Assembly (NCBI RefSeq): GCF_001528665.1
Contig: NZ_BBYJ01000005.1
Location: 248,001 to 312,000 of the forward strand
Length of the DNA: 64,000 nt
Reading direction: 5' to 3'
Source of the DNA: Microtetraspora malaysiensis
GTDB taxonomy: Bacteria; Actinomycetota; Actinomycetes; Streptosporangiales; Streptosporangiaceae
Position 1 is the stretch's first letter; every line of letters begins with the position of its first letter. Made by a program: the position numbers and the translations under genes. Shown piece by piece: positions 8,896-17,012 of this stretch. Under the pieces are notes generated by a model that was not told the origin of the DNA, searched no databases, and saw only the letters and a list, made by a program, of their open reading frames with translations.

Positions 8896-8921
8896 GGGCG
8901 TGCCAGAACGCCAGGATCTTG
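8896..8921 (-). pseudogene. Fossil scrap of an SRPBCC-type gene
   Basis: These 26 bases match 22835-22860, inside the SRPBCC gene at 22731, with one mismatch. Read on the minus strand both encode K-(I/V)-LAFWHA. Nothing else of that gene is visible here, so this is probably a leftover of a deleted paralog rather than a functional element. Confidence 0.4.
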
Positions 8922-8939
8922 CTCGGCGGTGCCGGCCGC

Positions 8940-9500
8940 TCAGGCGTGGTCGGCGCAGCAGGGCGTGGGATTGGGGATCTCGGCCGGGGTCAGGCGCCCA
9001 CCGGACGCGGGCATGGTGACCAGCGTCAGCACACCGTCGCGCCACTCCGGCCGCACGTGGTCGTTGGTGACCACGGCCGTGTCCGCGTCCGGCTCCTCCA
9101 CCTGGGCGAGGACGACCACCCGCTCGACGGCCGAGTGGGCGAGGATCTCGCCGACGGTCAGCGTGCCGGTCAGCTCGTCCCGGCCTGGGAAGAGGACGAT
9201 CCTGCCCGACCGTCCGGCCGCGTGCTCGGCCGCGGCCAGCGCCGCGCCGTCCGCGTCCGGGCCGGTACGGCGCTCGCCCAGCGCGGCCGAGACGCCCTCG
9301 GGCAGGAGGGACAGGCCGGCGTCTCCGCCGGCGTCTGCCTCCAGGCTGACCGAGCACGCCACGTGGGGGAGCGCCCCGGTCCTGACGAAATGCGTGCAGC
9401 CGATCACGCCGGACGGCAGGCCGAGCGCCTCCACCACGGAGTGGAGAAGGCGCTCGGCCTCGGCGACCGTACGTGATCCCGAGTCGATTCCAAGGATCAT
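8940..9500 (-). CDS. Hypothetical protein coupled to the PHP gene
   Basis: I do not recognise this 186-residue protein. It begins MILGIDSGSRTVAEAERLLH and has a soluble alternating alpha/beta composition. An acidic segment lies in the middle, and it ends in a short tail TPCCADHA with a vicinal cysteine pair and a histidine that could bind metal. Its ATG at 9498-9500 overlaps the stop of the upstream PHP gene by four bases (ATGA), a classic translational coupling, so the two products probably work together or must be made in fixed ratio. There is no signal peptide, so it acts in the cytoplasm unless exported by another route. The function is unknown. Confidence 0.7.
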   Translation of the reverse strand: MILGIDSGSRTVAEAERLLHSVVEALGLPSGVIGCTHFVRTGALPHVACSVSLEADAGGDAGLSLLPEGVSAALGERRTGPDADGAALAAAEHAAGRSGRIVLFPGRDELTGTLTVGEILAHSAVERVVVLAQVEEPDADTAVVTNDHVRPEWRDGVLTLVTMPASGGRLTPAEIPNPTPCCADHA

Positions 9501-11221
9501 CGGCGCGGCAGGATCCAGATCGGGTTGGTGTAGAACCACAGGTCGTTCCACGGGTCGGCGTCGCCGAAGACGTCGATCTGGGGGCCGTTCGGGTCGACGG
9601 ACGAGCCGAGCAGGCCGGCGGCGGAGCGCCTGCCGTCGGTGCCGCGCAGCCGCACGTAGATGGGCCGGTCGACGGCGCCCACCTGGTAGGTGAACGTGAC
9701 GGTGCCGCTGTTCTTGCCGACCTCGAACGACTGCACGACCTTCGTGTTCGGCGTGGTGAACGCGTCCTTGTCCGACACCGGGCCGGTCACGTCGCCCTGG
9801 ATCACGTCGACCCGGGCCAGGGTCGGCACGAACTGCGCCCAGTTCGGGGTGTTCGCCAGGGTGATCTGGATGGACACCTCGGTCTTCGCGCCCTTGCGCA
9901 CGAACAGGGTGTCTCCGAGGGTGACACCGTGGTTGCCCTGCGCGCGGGCGCGCACGACCAGGCCGCTGATCAGGCCGCCGTGGTCGACCCAGATCCGGCC
10001 CTGCCGGATGCCCTCCATGACGGCGGCGTAGGAGAAGTTCGTCGCCCCCACATGGGTGCGGCTGTAGTAGCCGGGCCAGAAGTCGCCGTTGGACAGGTTC
10101 GGCACGCCCTTGTAGATCGGGTCCTCGTACCTGCCGTTGGCGTCGAAGTCGCTGCCGGGGCCGCGGTCGGTGGTGTCGCCGTAGACCGTGTGCGAGTCGG
10201 AGTTGGCGGTGATCCACCAGGGCTTGCCCTCGGCGAGCAGGCTGTCCCACAGGCCGCCGACCGTCGCGGTCATCCAGTCGAAGCCGCCGAAAGTCTTGTA
10301 GCTCTCGGCCGGGTAGCCGGGGAACGAGTCGGCGCTGGGGCCGTTGTCGTAGTAGCCGCGGCCGGCCCCCGGGCCGTTCGGCTTGGCGATGCCCGCCGCC
10401 TGGTGGCCGGGCGCGCCCTCCATGCCCACGGCGATGTCCGGCTGGGCTTCGCGCCAGCCGCGGATCTCGTGCGGCGAGTCGATGCCCTTGCGCGCGGGGT
10501 GGTTCGCGAGGAACAGCGCGTCGGGGACGCGGCGCCGCTTGACGGCGTCGGCCAGGAAGTTCAGGCCCGCGATGGCGAGGGCCTCGTTCTGCGGGGTTCC
10601 GGAGGTCGCGCCCTTGACCACGCCGTCGAAGGTGTTCTCGAACTCCTTGAGCGTGGCCACCTCGCCCTTGCCCGGTGCGACGAAGACGGTGCCGTGCTCG
10701 GCGGCCGGGATGTTCCACTCCAGGCCCTGGAAGACGAGGGTGTCCTTGACGGCCTGCCGGGCGGCGACGATGTCGGGGTTGACCTTCTCCACGCCGATCT
10801 TCGCGTGCGCCACGCTGCCGTGGTCGGTGACGACCATCCAGTCCAGCCCGTACGCGTTGGCGTGCCGTACCTGGTCGATGACCTTGTACACGCCGTCGGA
10901 GCTGTACTGGGTGTGGATGTGGTGGTCGCCCGCGAGCCAGAGGAAGCCGTCCTGCTTCTCGGGACCGCCGGCCGAGCGGGCCGCGGCCGCGGCGGCCGGG
11001 GTCACGGCGCCGAGGACGCCGGCGGCGGTGAGCCCGGCGCCCAGGAGTCCGGCGCGGCGGAACATCTGGCGCCGGGACAGGTCGCCCGGCGCCAGCTCCT
11101 GGTCCGGGATGGCCATGTCGGCGGCGGGCGAGATGTCGCCGCCGTGGTCATGGTCATGGTCATGGTCGTGGTGATGGTGGTGGTGTTCGTGGTCGTGGGT
11201 GTGGGGGTGCCCGTGACCCAT
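9497..11221 (-). CDS. Tat-exported PHP-domain phosphoesterase with His-rich leader
   Basis: The 574-residue protein starts with about 30 residues very rich in His and Asp (residues 2-28), a typical metal-chelating stretch. A twin-arginine signal follows (LSRRQMFRRAGLLGAGLTAA, about residues 43-62) with an Ala-rich cleavage region. The mature part is a PHP metallohydrolase: DHHIHTQYSSDG and VVTDHG near its start, LANHPARKG in the middle and ANSDSHTVYGD towards the end supply the metal ligands. A C-terminal beta-rich domain follows. It is predicted to be an exported metal-dependent phosphoesterase. The start at 11221 has the site GGAGAG. An upstream in-frame start at 11302 is less likely because it would bury the leader. 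It heads an operon with the unknown gene at 8940. Confidence 0.85.
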   Translation of the reverse strand: MGHGHPHTHDHEHHHHHHDHDHDHDHGGDISPAADMAIPDQELAPGDLSRRQMFRRAGLLGAGLTAAGVLGAVTPAAAAAARSAGGPEKQDGFLWLAGDHHIHTQYSSDGVYKVIDQVRHANAYGLDWMVVTDHGSVAHAKIGVEKVNPDIVAARQAVKDTLVFQGLEWNIPAAEHGTVFVAPGKGEVATLKEFENTFDGVVKGATSGTPQNEALAIAGLNFLADAVKRRRVPDALFLANHPARKGIDSPHEIRGWREAQPDIAVGMEGAPGHQAAGIAKPNGPGAGRGYYDNGPSADSFPGYPAESYKTFGGFDWMTATVGGLWDSLLAEGKPWWITANSDSHTVYGDTTDRGPGSDFDANGRYEDPIYKGVPNLSNGDFWPGYYSRTHVGATNFSYAAVMEGIRQGRIWVDHGGLISGLVVRARAQGNHGVTLGDTLFVRKGAKTEVSIQITLANTPNWAQFVPTLARVDVIQGDVTGPVSDKDAFTTPNTKVVQSFEVGKNSGTVTFTYQVGAVDRPIYVRLRGTDGRRSAAGLLGSSVDPNGPQIDVFGDADPWNDLWFYTNPIWILPRR

Positions 11222-11463
11222 GGGGGTGCCCTTTCTCTCCGCCGGAGCAGAGATCGCGCTCCGGCTACGCAGGGCACCATTTCGGAATCGGACAAACGAC
11301 AAGTGAACGATGCGGACCGTATGGTGGTCGGCTGACTGTACGATCTCCGCCCGGCCCGCCGAGGGACGGCGGGGGTGGCGTCGGGGGAAGGCACGACGAG
11401 CCGGGCGGGCCGGACCGCGTCGTCACCGTCGCCGGCTACCGGGCGGCCGAATTCGGCTCTTGA

Positions 11464-13083
11464 TCACGCCTCCACGTTCAGGACGACCTTTCCCCGAACA
11501 CGGCCGCGCTCGGCGGCCCGGTGCAGGTCTGCCAGGGACTCCAGCGGGCGAACGTCCGCCGTGACGTGGACCACGCCCTTGTCGATCAGCGCCGCGAGCT
11601 CGGCCAGCTGGCCTGGGTCGTTGCGGGCCACGAACCGGACGGCGCGCGGATGCTCGATCGGCTGGGTGATCGAGACGAACTCCTTGGCCAGCCGCGTCAC
11701 CGAGGCGGGTACGTCGGCCACCAGGTTGATCAGCACGTCGTTGCCGCCCGGCAGGGGAGCGCTGGTGTAGTCGACGATCTCGTCGGCGCCCAGCGCCCGT
11801 ACGGCAGCGGCGCTGCGCGGGCCGGCGGTCGCCACCACGTACGCGCCCGCGTGCTTGGCCAGTTGCACGGCGAACAGCCCGACGCCGCCGCCGGCCCCGT
11901 TGATCAGCACCCGGGTGCCGCGGCCGATGCGGGCATGCTCGAAGACCGCCTGCCACGCGGTGAGCCCGGCCACCGGCACGGCAGCCGCGTCCGCCAGCGG
12001 AATCCGCTCCGGTGCCCCGGCGAGCGCGCTCGCCGTCGCGACCGCGTACTCGGCCGCCGCCCCGTCGATGAGCCCGAACACCCGGTCGCCGGGGGCGAAG
12101 TCACCCGCCCCGGTGACCACGGTGCCCGCGACGTCCCAGCCGAGCGTGTGTGGCAGGGTGACACCGAGCACGCCCTGCAGCAGGCCCATCCGCAGGCCGA
12201 CCTCCGACGGGTTGAACGACGTGGCGGCCACCCTGATGAGCACCTCGCCCGGCCCGGGCTTCGGCACCGGCACCTCGTCCAGGGAGATCACCGAGGCGTC
12301 GCCGTACTCGTGGATGCGGGCGGCCCGCATGGTGCCGAGGAAGTCCGCGGCGTGGTCGCTCGCCCACGTCTCGAACGTGCTCGCGGGCGCCCCGGTGACC
12401 TCCTCCACGGTCCGAGTGGTGGGGCCGGGCTCGGCCATACTGCGCAGCATCCCGTCGACGGCCGGTGCGGGCCATCCCAGCCCGAGCAGCCGTCGCCTGG
12501 CCTCTTCGTGAGGCTCCTCCTCCCAGCGCACCGTCCGGCCGATCGCGGCGCCGATCGCCCGCGCCTGCTCCCGCTGGGTCAGCGGCCGGGGTCCGGTCAG
12601 CGTGTAGACCGCGCCGTGGTGCCCTTCGCCGAGCAGAGCGCGCACCGCGACGGCTGCGATGTCCCGTTCGTGGATGGGGGAGAAGGCCGCGTCGCCGGAC
12701 GGCTGCCGCACGGCGCCCGCGCGGACCTGCTCGGCCCACCGCAAGGTGTTGGCCGCGAACGCGTGCGGCCGCAGCACCGTCCACTCCCGGGCGGTGCCGG
12801 CGATCAGGCGCTCGATCTCGACCTCGTGCGGGCGCGCGGCGGCCGAGGACAGGTAGACCACCCGCCGCGCTCCGATCAGCTCCAGCACCTCGCGGGCACC
12901 CTCGGCCGAGGCGAACGGCCACAGCAGAAACACCGCGTCGACACCGTCGAGAGCCGCCTTCAGCGCTACCGGGTCGGTCAGCGCTCTCGTCACCGTGCGG
13001 ACGTCGGCGCCCGCGTTCTCGAGTTGGTTCACCAGAGGGCGGCCGATCGTGCCGGTCGCCCCGCTGACCAGGACTTTTGTCAT
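11464..13083 (-). CDS. NmrA-like epimerase fused to a zinc-independent MDR oxidoreductase
   Basis: This single 539-codon frame carries two complete NAD(P)-binding enzymes. Residues 1-251 are an NmrA-type SDR beginning MTKVLVSGATGTIGRPLV, with VVYLSSAAARPHEVE and SPIHERDIAAVAV. Residues 252-539 form a quinone oxidoreductase-like MDR beginning MRAARIHEYGDASVISLDEV, with LGWDVAGTV, AAAVPVAGLTAWQAVFEHA and the cofactor motif INGAGGGVGLFAVQLAKHAG. The second domain starts at an ATG (12328-12330) that would be a normal MDR start, so internal initiation is possible. Alternative N-terminal start ATG at 13095 adds four residues. It is divergent from an AraC regulator, the likely controller. The role, quinone or enone reduction in detoxification, is inferred. 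Confidence 0.85.
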   Translation of the reverse strand: MTKVLVSGATGTIGRPLVNQLENAGADVRTVTRALTDPVALKAALDGVDAVFLLWPFASAEGAREVLELIGARRVVYLSSAAARPHEVEIERLIAGTAREWTVLRPHAFAANTLRWAEQVRAGAVRQPSGDAAFSPIHERDIAAVAVRALLGEGHHGAVYTLTGPRPLTQREQARAIGAAIGRTVRWEEEPHEEARRRLLGLGWPAPAVDGMLRSMAEPGPTTRTVEEVTGAPASTFETWASDHAADFLGTMRAARIHEYGDASVISLDEVPVPKPGPGEVLIRVAATSFNPSEVGLRMGLLQGVLGVTLPHTLGWDVAGTVVTGAGDFAPGDRVFGLIDGAAAEYAVATASALAGAPERIPLADAAAVPVAGLTAWQAVFEHARIGRGTRVLINGAGGGVGLFAVQLAKHAGAYVVATAGPRSAAAVRALGADEIVDYTSAPLPGGNDVLINLVADVPASVTRLAKEFVSITQPIEHPRAVRFVARNDPGQLAELAALIDKGVVHVTADVRPLESLADLHRAAERGRVRGKVVLNVEA

Positions 13084-13172
13084 GCCGTCAACCATAGGAG
13101 CCTTGAAAGAGGCATCCAATGTGCTTCTGTCTGCAATTTATACGCGATCGTCTCCCGGCCTAGACTTGCGCC

Positions 13173-14132
13173 ATGGATGTGCTGAGCGACGTGGTCGCCT
13201 CCATGCGCATGGGCGTGCCGCGCTCGGCGCGGGTCGAGTGGCGGGCGCCCTGGGGGCAGCGGTTTCCGTCAGCGCCTGGTTCGGCGGGCTTCCAGGTGGT
13301 GCTGCAGGGCTCGTGCTGGGCGATCCCGCCGGAAGGTGAGCCGATCCCGGTCGGGACGGGCGACGTGCTGTTCTTCCCCCACGGACACGGCTACACGCTG
13401 GCCGACTCGCCCACCAGCCCCATCGCGGAGCCCGACTGCGATCCGTATGCCGACGCCGAGCTGTTCGCCTCGGCTTCGATGGAGGGCGCCGGGCCCGTCA
13501 CCGTGATGCTCTGCGGCGGCTACCAGCTCGACTCCAGCCGAGCGCATCCGCTGCTCAGAGGGCTGCCCGAGCTGATCCACCTGCCCGCCAGGCTGGGGCA
13601 CAACACCGAGCTGCGCGCCGCCGTCGAGCTGCTCGGTAAAGAGATCGACGCCCCGCGGCCGGGCGCCGACATGGTGGTGTCAGCGCTGCTGGACATGCTG
13701 CTGCTGTACATCCTGCGCGCCTGGTTCGACGTCTCGATGGAGCACTGCAAAGTTGACGGCTGGGCCGCCGCTCTGGCTGACCCGGCCATCAGCGCCGCAC
13801 TCGACGGCATCCACCGCGACCCCGCCCACCCGTGGACGGTCGAGTCGCTCGGCCGCCGCGCAGGGCTGTCCCGCGCGGCGTTCTCCCGCCGGTTCACCCA
13901 GTTCGTCGGGCAGCCGCCGCTGACCTATCTGACCTGGTGGCGGCTGGGCACGGCCGCGCGCATGCTGCGCGACTCCGACGCCGCGCTGAGCGGTGTCGCC
14001 GGCGCGATCGGCTACGGCTCGGAGTTCGCTTTCGCCAATGCCTTCAAGCGTCAGTACGGCATGGCCCCCGGCAAATACCGCCGCCTGGGCTGCCCGCCTT
14101 CAGGCCGAACGGAGGCAGGCGCCGAGTGGTAG
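13173..14132 (+). CDS. AraC family transcriptional regulator with cupin_6 sensor
   Basis: The 319-residue protein has an N-terminal cupin-like AraC binding domain (residues 10-190), with QVVLQGSCWAIPPEGEP and GDVLFFPHGHGYTL. The C-terminal double HTH (about 215-310) includes WTVESLGRRAGLSRAAFSRR and the second helix region SGVAGAIGYGSEFAFANAFK followed by RQYGMAPGKYRR. It is divergent from the NmrA/MDR fusion gene with an 89-base gap, the usual arrangement for a local activator. The ligand is unknown. The ATG at 13173 is preceded only by weak ribosome-site sequence and a TAGACT -10-like string, so transcription may start close to the codon. Confidence 0.9.
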   Translation: MDVLSDVVASMRMGVPRSARVEWRAPWGQRFPSAPGSAGFQVVLQGSCWAIPPEGEPIPVGTGDVLFFPHGHGYTLADSPTSPIAEPDCDPYADAELFASASMEGAGPVTVMLCGGYQLDSSRAHPLLRGLPELIHLPARLGHNTELRAAVELLGKEIDAPRPGADMVVSALLDMLLLYILRAWFDVSMEHCKVDGWAAALADPAISAALDGIHRDPAHPWTVESLGRRAGLSRAAFSRRFTQFVGQPPLTYLTWWRLGTAARMLRDSDAALSGVAGAIGYGSEFAFANAFKRQYGMAPGKYRRLGCPPSGRTEAGAEW

Positions 14133-14233
14133 TCGATGATCGCGATGGTGGCCCGGTGGCTGCGCTGTTTCCTGACCTGCGGCGATCTTCGCGGCTGGTC
14201 AGACCCGAGAACTCCTCGCCGCCGTCTTCTTGG

Positions 14234-15022
14234 TCAGAGGGCAGGTGGCTTCCTGCCGGCGTCGGGTGAGGCGAAGTAGGCGGCGCTTTCGGCGTCCGTC
14301 GGGTAGTACGACTCGATCGCGACCTCGTCCAGGGTGATGTCCATCGGCGTGCCGAACGTGGTGGTCGTCGAGAACAGCCGCACCTCCCGTCCGCCGAAGC
14401 GGAAGATCATCGGGATGGCGACCTCGGACTCGACCGGTTGGCTCGCGTCCCCCGAGTGGGGGGCCAGGAGTTCCTCGTAAAGTGTGGTGAGCTCGGGGTC
14501 GGGAGCCGTGGCGAGCTGCCGTGTGATCCGGATATGCAGCAGCGCACGCACCTGCGCCAGGTTGACGATGTGCGGAGCGAGCCCGCGCGGGTCCAGCCCC
14601 AGCCGCACCATGTTGATCGGCGGGACCAGCAGGTCGGGGGCGACGCCGGCGAGGAACGGGTCAATGGCGCGATTGCTCATCACGATGTTCCACCGGCGAT
14701 CGATGGCCAGCGCCGGATACGGCTCATGCGCGCGCAGCACCCGTTCAATCGCACCCCAGGCCGCGGACAGCGCCTTCTGATCGAGCGGCCGCTCGGCATA
14801 GCGGGGCGCGAAACCGGCAGCCAGCAGCAGCCGGTTGCGCTCGCGCAACGGCACGTCGAGCTGCTCGGCCAGCCGCAGGATCATCTCGGCGCTCGGGTGG
14901 GACTTGCCGGTTTCCACCAGGCTGACGTGACGAGCCGACACGTCGGCGGCGATCGCGAGGTCCAGCTGGCTGAGCCGCCGGCGATGCCGCCACTGCCGCA
15001 GCAGTTCCCCCACCGTGTACAT
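14234..15022 (-). CDS. XRE-family regulator with MmyB-like ligand domain
   Basis: The 262-residue protein has an N-terminal Cro/C1-type HTH (residues 7-62; RRRLSQLDLAIAADVSARHV then SLVETGKSHPS). A C-terminal MmyB-like PAS-related domain (about 95-255) includes YPALAIDRRWNIVMSNRAID, and such domains bind fatty acids in structural homologs. It is divergent from a small SnoaL-like protein at 15111, and a perfect 7+3+7 palindrome lies between them. MmyB-type regulators often control an adjacent oxidoreductase or SnoaL gene. The start at ATG 15022 is the only plausible one. Confidence 0.9.
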   Translation of the reverse strand: MYTVGELLRQWRHRRRLSQLDLAIAADVSARHVSLVETGKSHPSAEMILRLAEQLDVPLRERNRLLLAAGFAPRYAERPLDQKALSAAWGAIERVLRAHEPYPALAIDRRWNIVMSNRAIDPFLAGVAPDLLVPPINMVRLGLDPRGLAPHIVNLAQVRALLHIRITRQLATAPDPELTTLYEELLAPHSGDASQPVESEVAIPMIFRFGGREVRLFSTTTTFGTPMDITLDEVAIESYYPTDAESAAYFASPDAGRKPPAL

Positions 15023-15057
15023 GGGCGACGATGCTACTCATCAGGAAGCAGAACGCC

Positions 15058-15074
15058 ATGAAATGCGATTTCAT
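15058..15074. promoter_or_regulatory. Perfect palindrome, candidate XRE operator
   Basis: ATGAAAT-GCG-ATTTCAT is a perfect 7-base inverted repeat with a 3-base centre. It sits in the 88-base gap between the divergent XRE regulator and the SnoaL-like gene. The position and symmetry fit an autoregulatory operator; binding is not demonstrated. Confidence 0.55.
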
Positions 15075-15110
15075 CGACAACCATCCCGGACAGTGGAAAC
15101 ACTGCGGTCC

Positions 15111-15509
15111 ATGACTACGCAGAACATGACCCACGACAACAAGAGCATCGTCCAGCAGGCGCTGACGGCACTGGTCGCGACCGGCGACGTCAACGCGCTC
15201 GCGCCCTTGCTGAGCGACGACTTCCTCCACCACCGGCCGGACGCGACCTCCAGGACGAAGTCAGAATGGCTGGCCGCCGTGGGCGCCGCGCTCGCTCCAC
15301 TCGCCGGCATGCAGGTCGAGATCCAGCACGTGCTGGCCGACGGGGAACACGTCGTGATGCATTCGCGGCGCAGGCTGCCCGATGCCGGGCCGGAGATCGT
15401 GGTCATCGACATCTGGCGGCTCAACGACGGCCTGATCGCCGAGGCATGGGAAATCATCGAGCCGGTGTCCCAGGCGACCGCCAACCTGACCTGGTGGGAG
15501 ATTCGCTGA
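15111..15509 (+). CDS. SnoaL/NTF2-like fold protein
   Basis: The 132-residue protein matches the SnoaL-like polyketide cyclase/NTF2 fold: a helical start (KSIVQQALTALVATGDVNAL), FLHHRPDATS, the strand GEHVVMHSRRRL and the conserved VVIDIWRLNDGLIAEAWEII hairpin near residues 98-118. Members bind small hydrophobic molecules and may be aldol cyclases, hydratases or simple binders. The ATG at 15111 is chosen because an in-frame upstream start at 15015 lies inside the regulator gene. A second ATG 15 bases downstream is an alternative. It is divergent from the XRE regulator that probably controls it. Confidence 0.85.
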   Translation: MTTQNMTHDNKSIVQQALTALVATGDVNALAPLLSDDFLHHRPDATSRTKSEWLAAVGAALAPLAGMQVEIQHVLADGEHVVMHSRRRLPDAGPEIVVIDIWRLNDGLIAEAWEIIEPVSQATANLTWWEIR

Positions 15510-15552
15510 TCGCCGACCCGGCCGCAAGCCGGGCGCCGCGGCCGTGAACACC

Positions 15553-15579
15553 GGGGCATCGGGGACGGCCCGATGCCCC
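15553..15579 (+). terminator. Strong hairpin after the SnoaL-like gene
   Basis: GGGGCATCGGG (15553-15563) pairs perfectly with CCCGATGCCCC (15569-15579) around the loop GACGG. It starts about 43 bases after the stop codon. There is no T-run, as is common for actinomycete terminators. Confidence 0.6.
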
Positions 15580-15644
15580 ACAGGCCGGTCCGGCCCCGGG
15601 GAGCATCCGAACGGAAATCAGCGGTAGTCGCTGACCCCCTGGCG

Positions 15645-15674
15645 CCTGTCGGCAAACGATCGTTGGCCGACAGG
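15645..15674. repeat. 30-base near-perfect palindrome between convergent genes
   Basis: The left half CCTGTCGGCAAACGA and the right half TCGTTGGCCGACAGG match as inverted repeats at 14 of 15 positions, with no spacer. It lies 15 bases beyond the stop of the SDR gene at 15690 and may terminate that transcript. The uninterrupted symmetry and the AACGATCGTT core also look like a TetR-type operator left behind by a lost gene. Confidence 0.5.
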
Positions 15675-15689
15675 GGCGGTGGAGTACGG

Positions 15690-16406
15690 TCAGTTGCCCG
15701 ACGGCCGGCCGTAGAGCCGCGTCGGGTCGCCGGCGAGGGCGGACTTGACGAAGCGGCTGGGGTCGTCGACCAGCACCTCGATGGCTCCTGCCTGTACGCC
15801 GTCGAGGGCGGCGCGCGCGACATCCGCCGGGTCGATCTTGGGCGTGTCGCGCCCCGCCATCATGTCGGTGTCCGCAGCCCCCAGGTGTACGCCCTGGACG
15901 AGGGTCTTCTGGCCGGCGAGTTCGACCCGTACGCCGTTGGTCATGTTCCACTCCGCGGCCTTGGCCACCGAGTACGATCCCGACCCTTCAGCGGTGGCCA
16001 CCCACGACAGCACGGAGAGGATGTTGACGATCGCGCCTCCGCCGTTGGAGGCCAGGGCCGGGGCGAAGGCGCGGATGACCCTCAGGGTGCCGAAGAGGTG
16101 TGTCTCCAGGTCCTGCCGGATCATGTCCAGGTCGTCGGTCAGCAGGCGTGCGCCGGTACTGATACCGGCGTTGTTGACCAGAAGCGTGACGTCCTGCGCC
16201 GCTGCGGCCGCCTCTGAGATTGATTTCTCATCCAGCAGGTCCAGGTACAGCGGCGTGACCCGCGTGTCCAGGATGCCGATCGACTCCGGACGGCGAGCGG
16301 TCGCGTAGACCTTCTCAGCTCCACGCTCCAGCATCTGCTCGACGAAGCGTCGACCGATCCCTCGATTGGCCCCGGTCACGAGTGCGGTGGAACCGGCGAT
16401 GTCCAT
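15690..16406 (-). CDS. Short-chain dehydrogenase/reductase
   Basis: The 238-residue SDR has the cofactor motif TGANRGIGR (about 13-21), NNAG in LLVNNAGIS near residue 88, and the catalytic Ser (NILSVLSWVA), Tyr and Lys (GSYSVAKAAEW) around 140-160. This is the classical SDR arrangement, with NAD(P)H-dependent oxidoreduction of an unknown alcohol or ketone. It is divergent from the MerR regulator at 16530, and the gap contains a MerR-type promoter facing this gene, which makes it the likely MerR target. Confidence 0.9.
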   Translation of the reverse strand: MDIAGSTALVTGANRGIGRRFVEQMLERGAEKVYATARRPESIGILDTRVTPLYLDLLDEKSISEAAAAAQDVTLLVNNAGISTGARLLTDDLDMIRQDLETHLFGTLRVIRAFAPALASNGGGAIVNILSVLSWVATAEGSGSYSVAKAAEWNMTNGVRVELAGQKTLVQGVHLGAADTDMMAGRDTPKIDPADVARAALDGVQAGAIEVLVDDPSRFVKSALAGDPTRLYGRPSGN

Positions 16407-16460
16407 GGTCGTTCCCTTTCTCGGGCGGGCGTACGGTCCGGTCCCGCTCCGTGTTGCCTA

Positions 16461-16491
16461 CGCTAAAACTTGACGTCGGCGTGAAGAGCAA
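16461..16491 (-). promoter_or_regulatory. MerR-type 19-base-spacer promoter for the SDR gene
   Basis: Read on the minus strand: -35 TTGCTC (16486-16491), a 19-base spacer, and -10 TTAGCG (16461-16466). The spacer contains the dyad CTTCACG-CCGA-CGTCAAG (one mismatch). Over-long spacers with a dyad between the hexamers are the hallmark of MerR-activated promoters. It points to the SDR gene at 16406. Confidence 0.5.
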
Positions 16492-16529
16492 GTCGACGGG
16501 CGGCGACAGCACGAGCAGAAGGAGTCGCG

Positions 16530-17012
16530 ATGCGTATCGGCGAACTGGCCGATCGGGCCGGAGTCAGCACGCGGGCCCTGCGCTACTACGAGGAGCAGCT
16601 CCTGCTCAGTCCCCAGCGCACGTCCGGCGGCCAGCGCTTCTACCCCGAGGCGGCCGTCGACCGGGTGAAGCTCATCCAGCAGCTCTATACCGCCGGCCTC
16701 GGCAGCCGCCTGATCGCCGCACTCCTGCCCGCCATCGACGCCCGTTCGGTGGGTCCCGAGCTACTGGACCGCTTGCTCAACGAGCGCGCCCGCGTCGAAG
16801 CGAAGGCCGCCGAGCTACAGGCCGCGAGCCGAAGGCTCGATGTTCTGATCGACCTCGCCACGCACCCTGACACCGAATCGTGCCCGGCCTCACTCGACCC
16901 GGACCCGAGCGGCGCGCAGCAGGACAGGACGCCTACCAAAGGTGCTAACGCGGAACGGACATCCCCACGTTGCACGCCTCGGACAGCAGCATCGCGCACA
17001 GGCTGGTGGTGA
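16530..17012 (+). CDS. MerR family regulator with a tail read from transposon debris
   Basis: The 160-residue protein has a MerR winged HTH, with MRIGELADRAGVSTRALRYY at the start, then YEEQLLLSPQRT and GQRFYPEAAVDRV. The dimerisation helix (ELLDRLLNERARVEAKAAEL) follows at about residues 74-93. From about residue 139 the frame runs through the opposite strand of a Tn3 transposase remnant, so the last 20 or so residues are probably not ancestral and the natural stop was lost. The core is intact, so it may still work. It is divergent from the SDR, its probable target. Confidence 0.8.
   Translation: MRIGELADRAGVSTRALRYYEEQLLLSPQRTSGGQRFYPEAAVDRVKLIQQLYTAGLGSRLIAALLPAIDARSVGPELLDRLLNERARVEAKAAELQAASRRLDVLIDLATHPDTESCPASLDPDPSGAQQDRTPTKGANAERTSPRCTPRTAASRTGWW

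Noticed and set aside
11240-11320. Possible PhoP box (GTTCAC repeat) upstream of the PHP phosphoesterase
   Set aside because: Only one good GTTCAC unit at the right phase; the second repeat is too weak to call.
9473-11335. 620-codon plus-strand frame opposite the PHP gene
   Set aside because: Low-complexity Val/Gly/Asp composition, no motif; shadow of the PHP coding sequence.
11351-11413. Inverted repeat CCGGCCCGCC/GGCGGGCCGG downstream of the fusion gene
   Set aside because: Ten G/C-only bases with a 43-base loop are expected by chance in 75% GC DNA.
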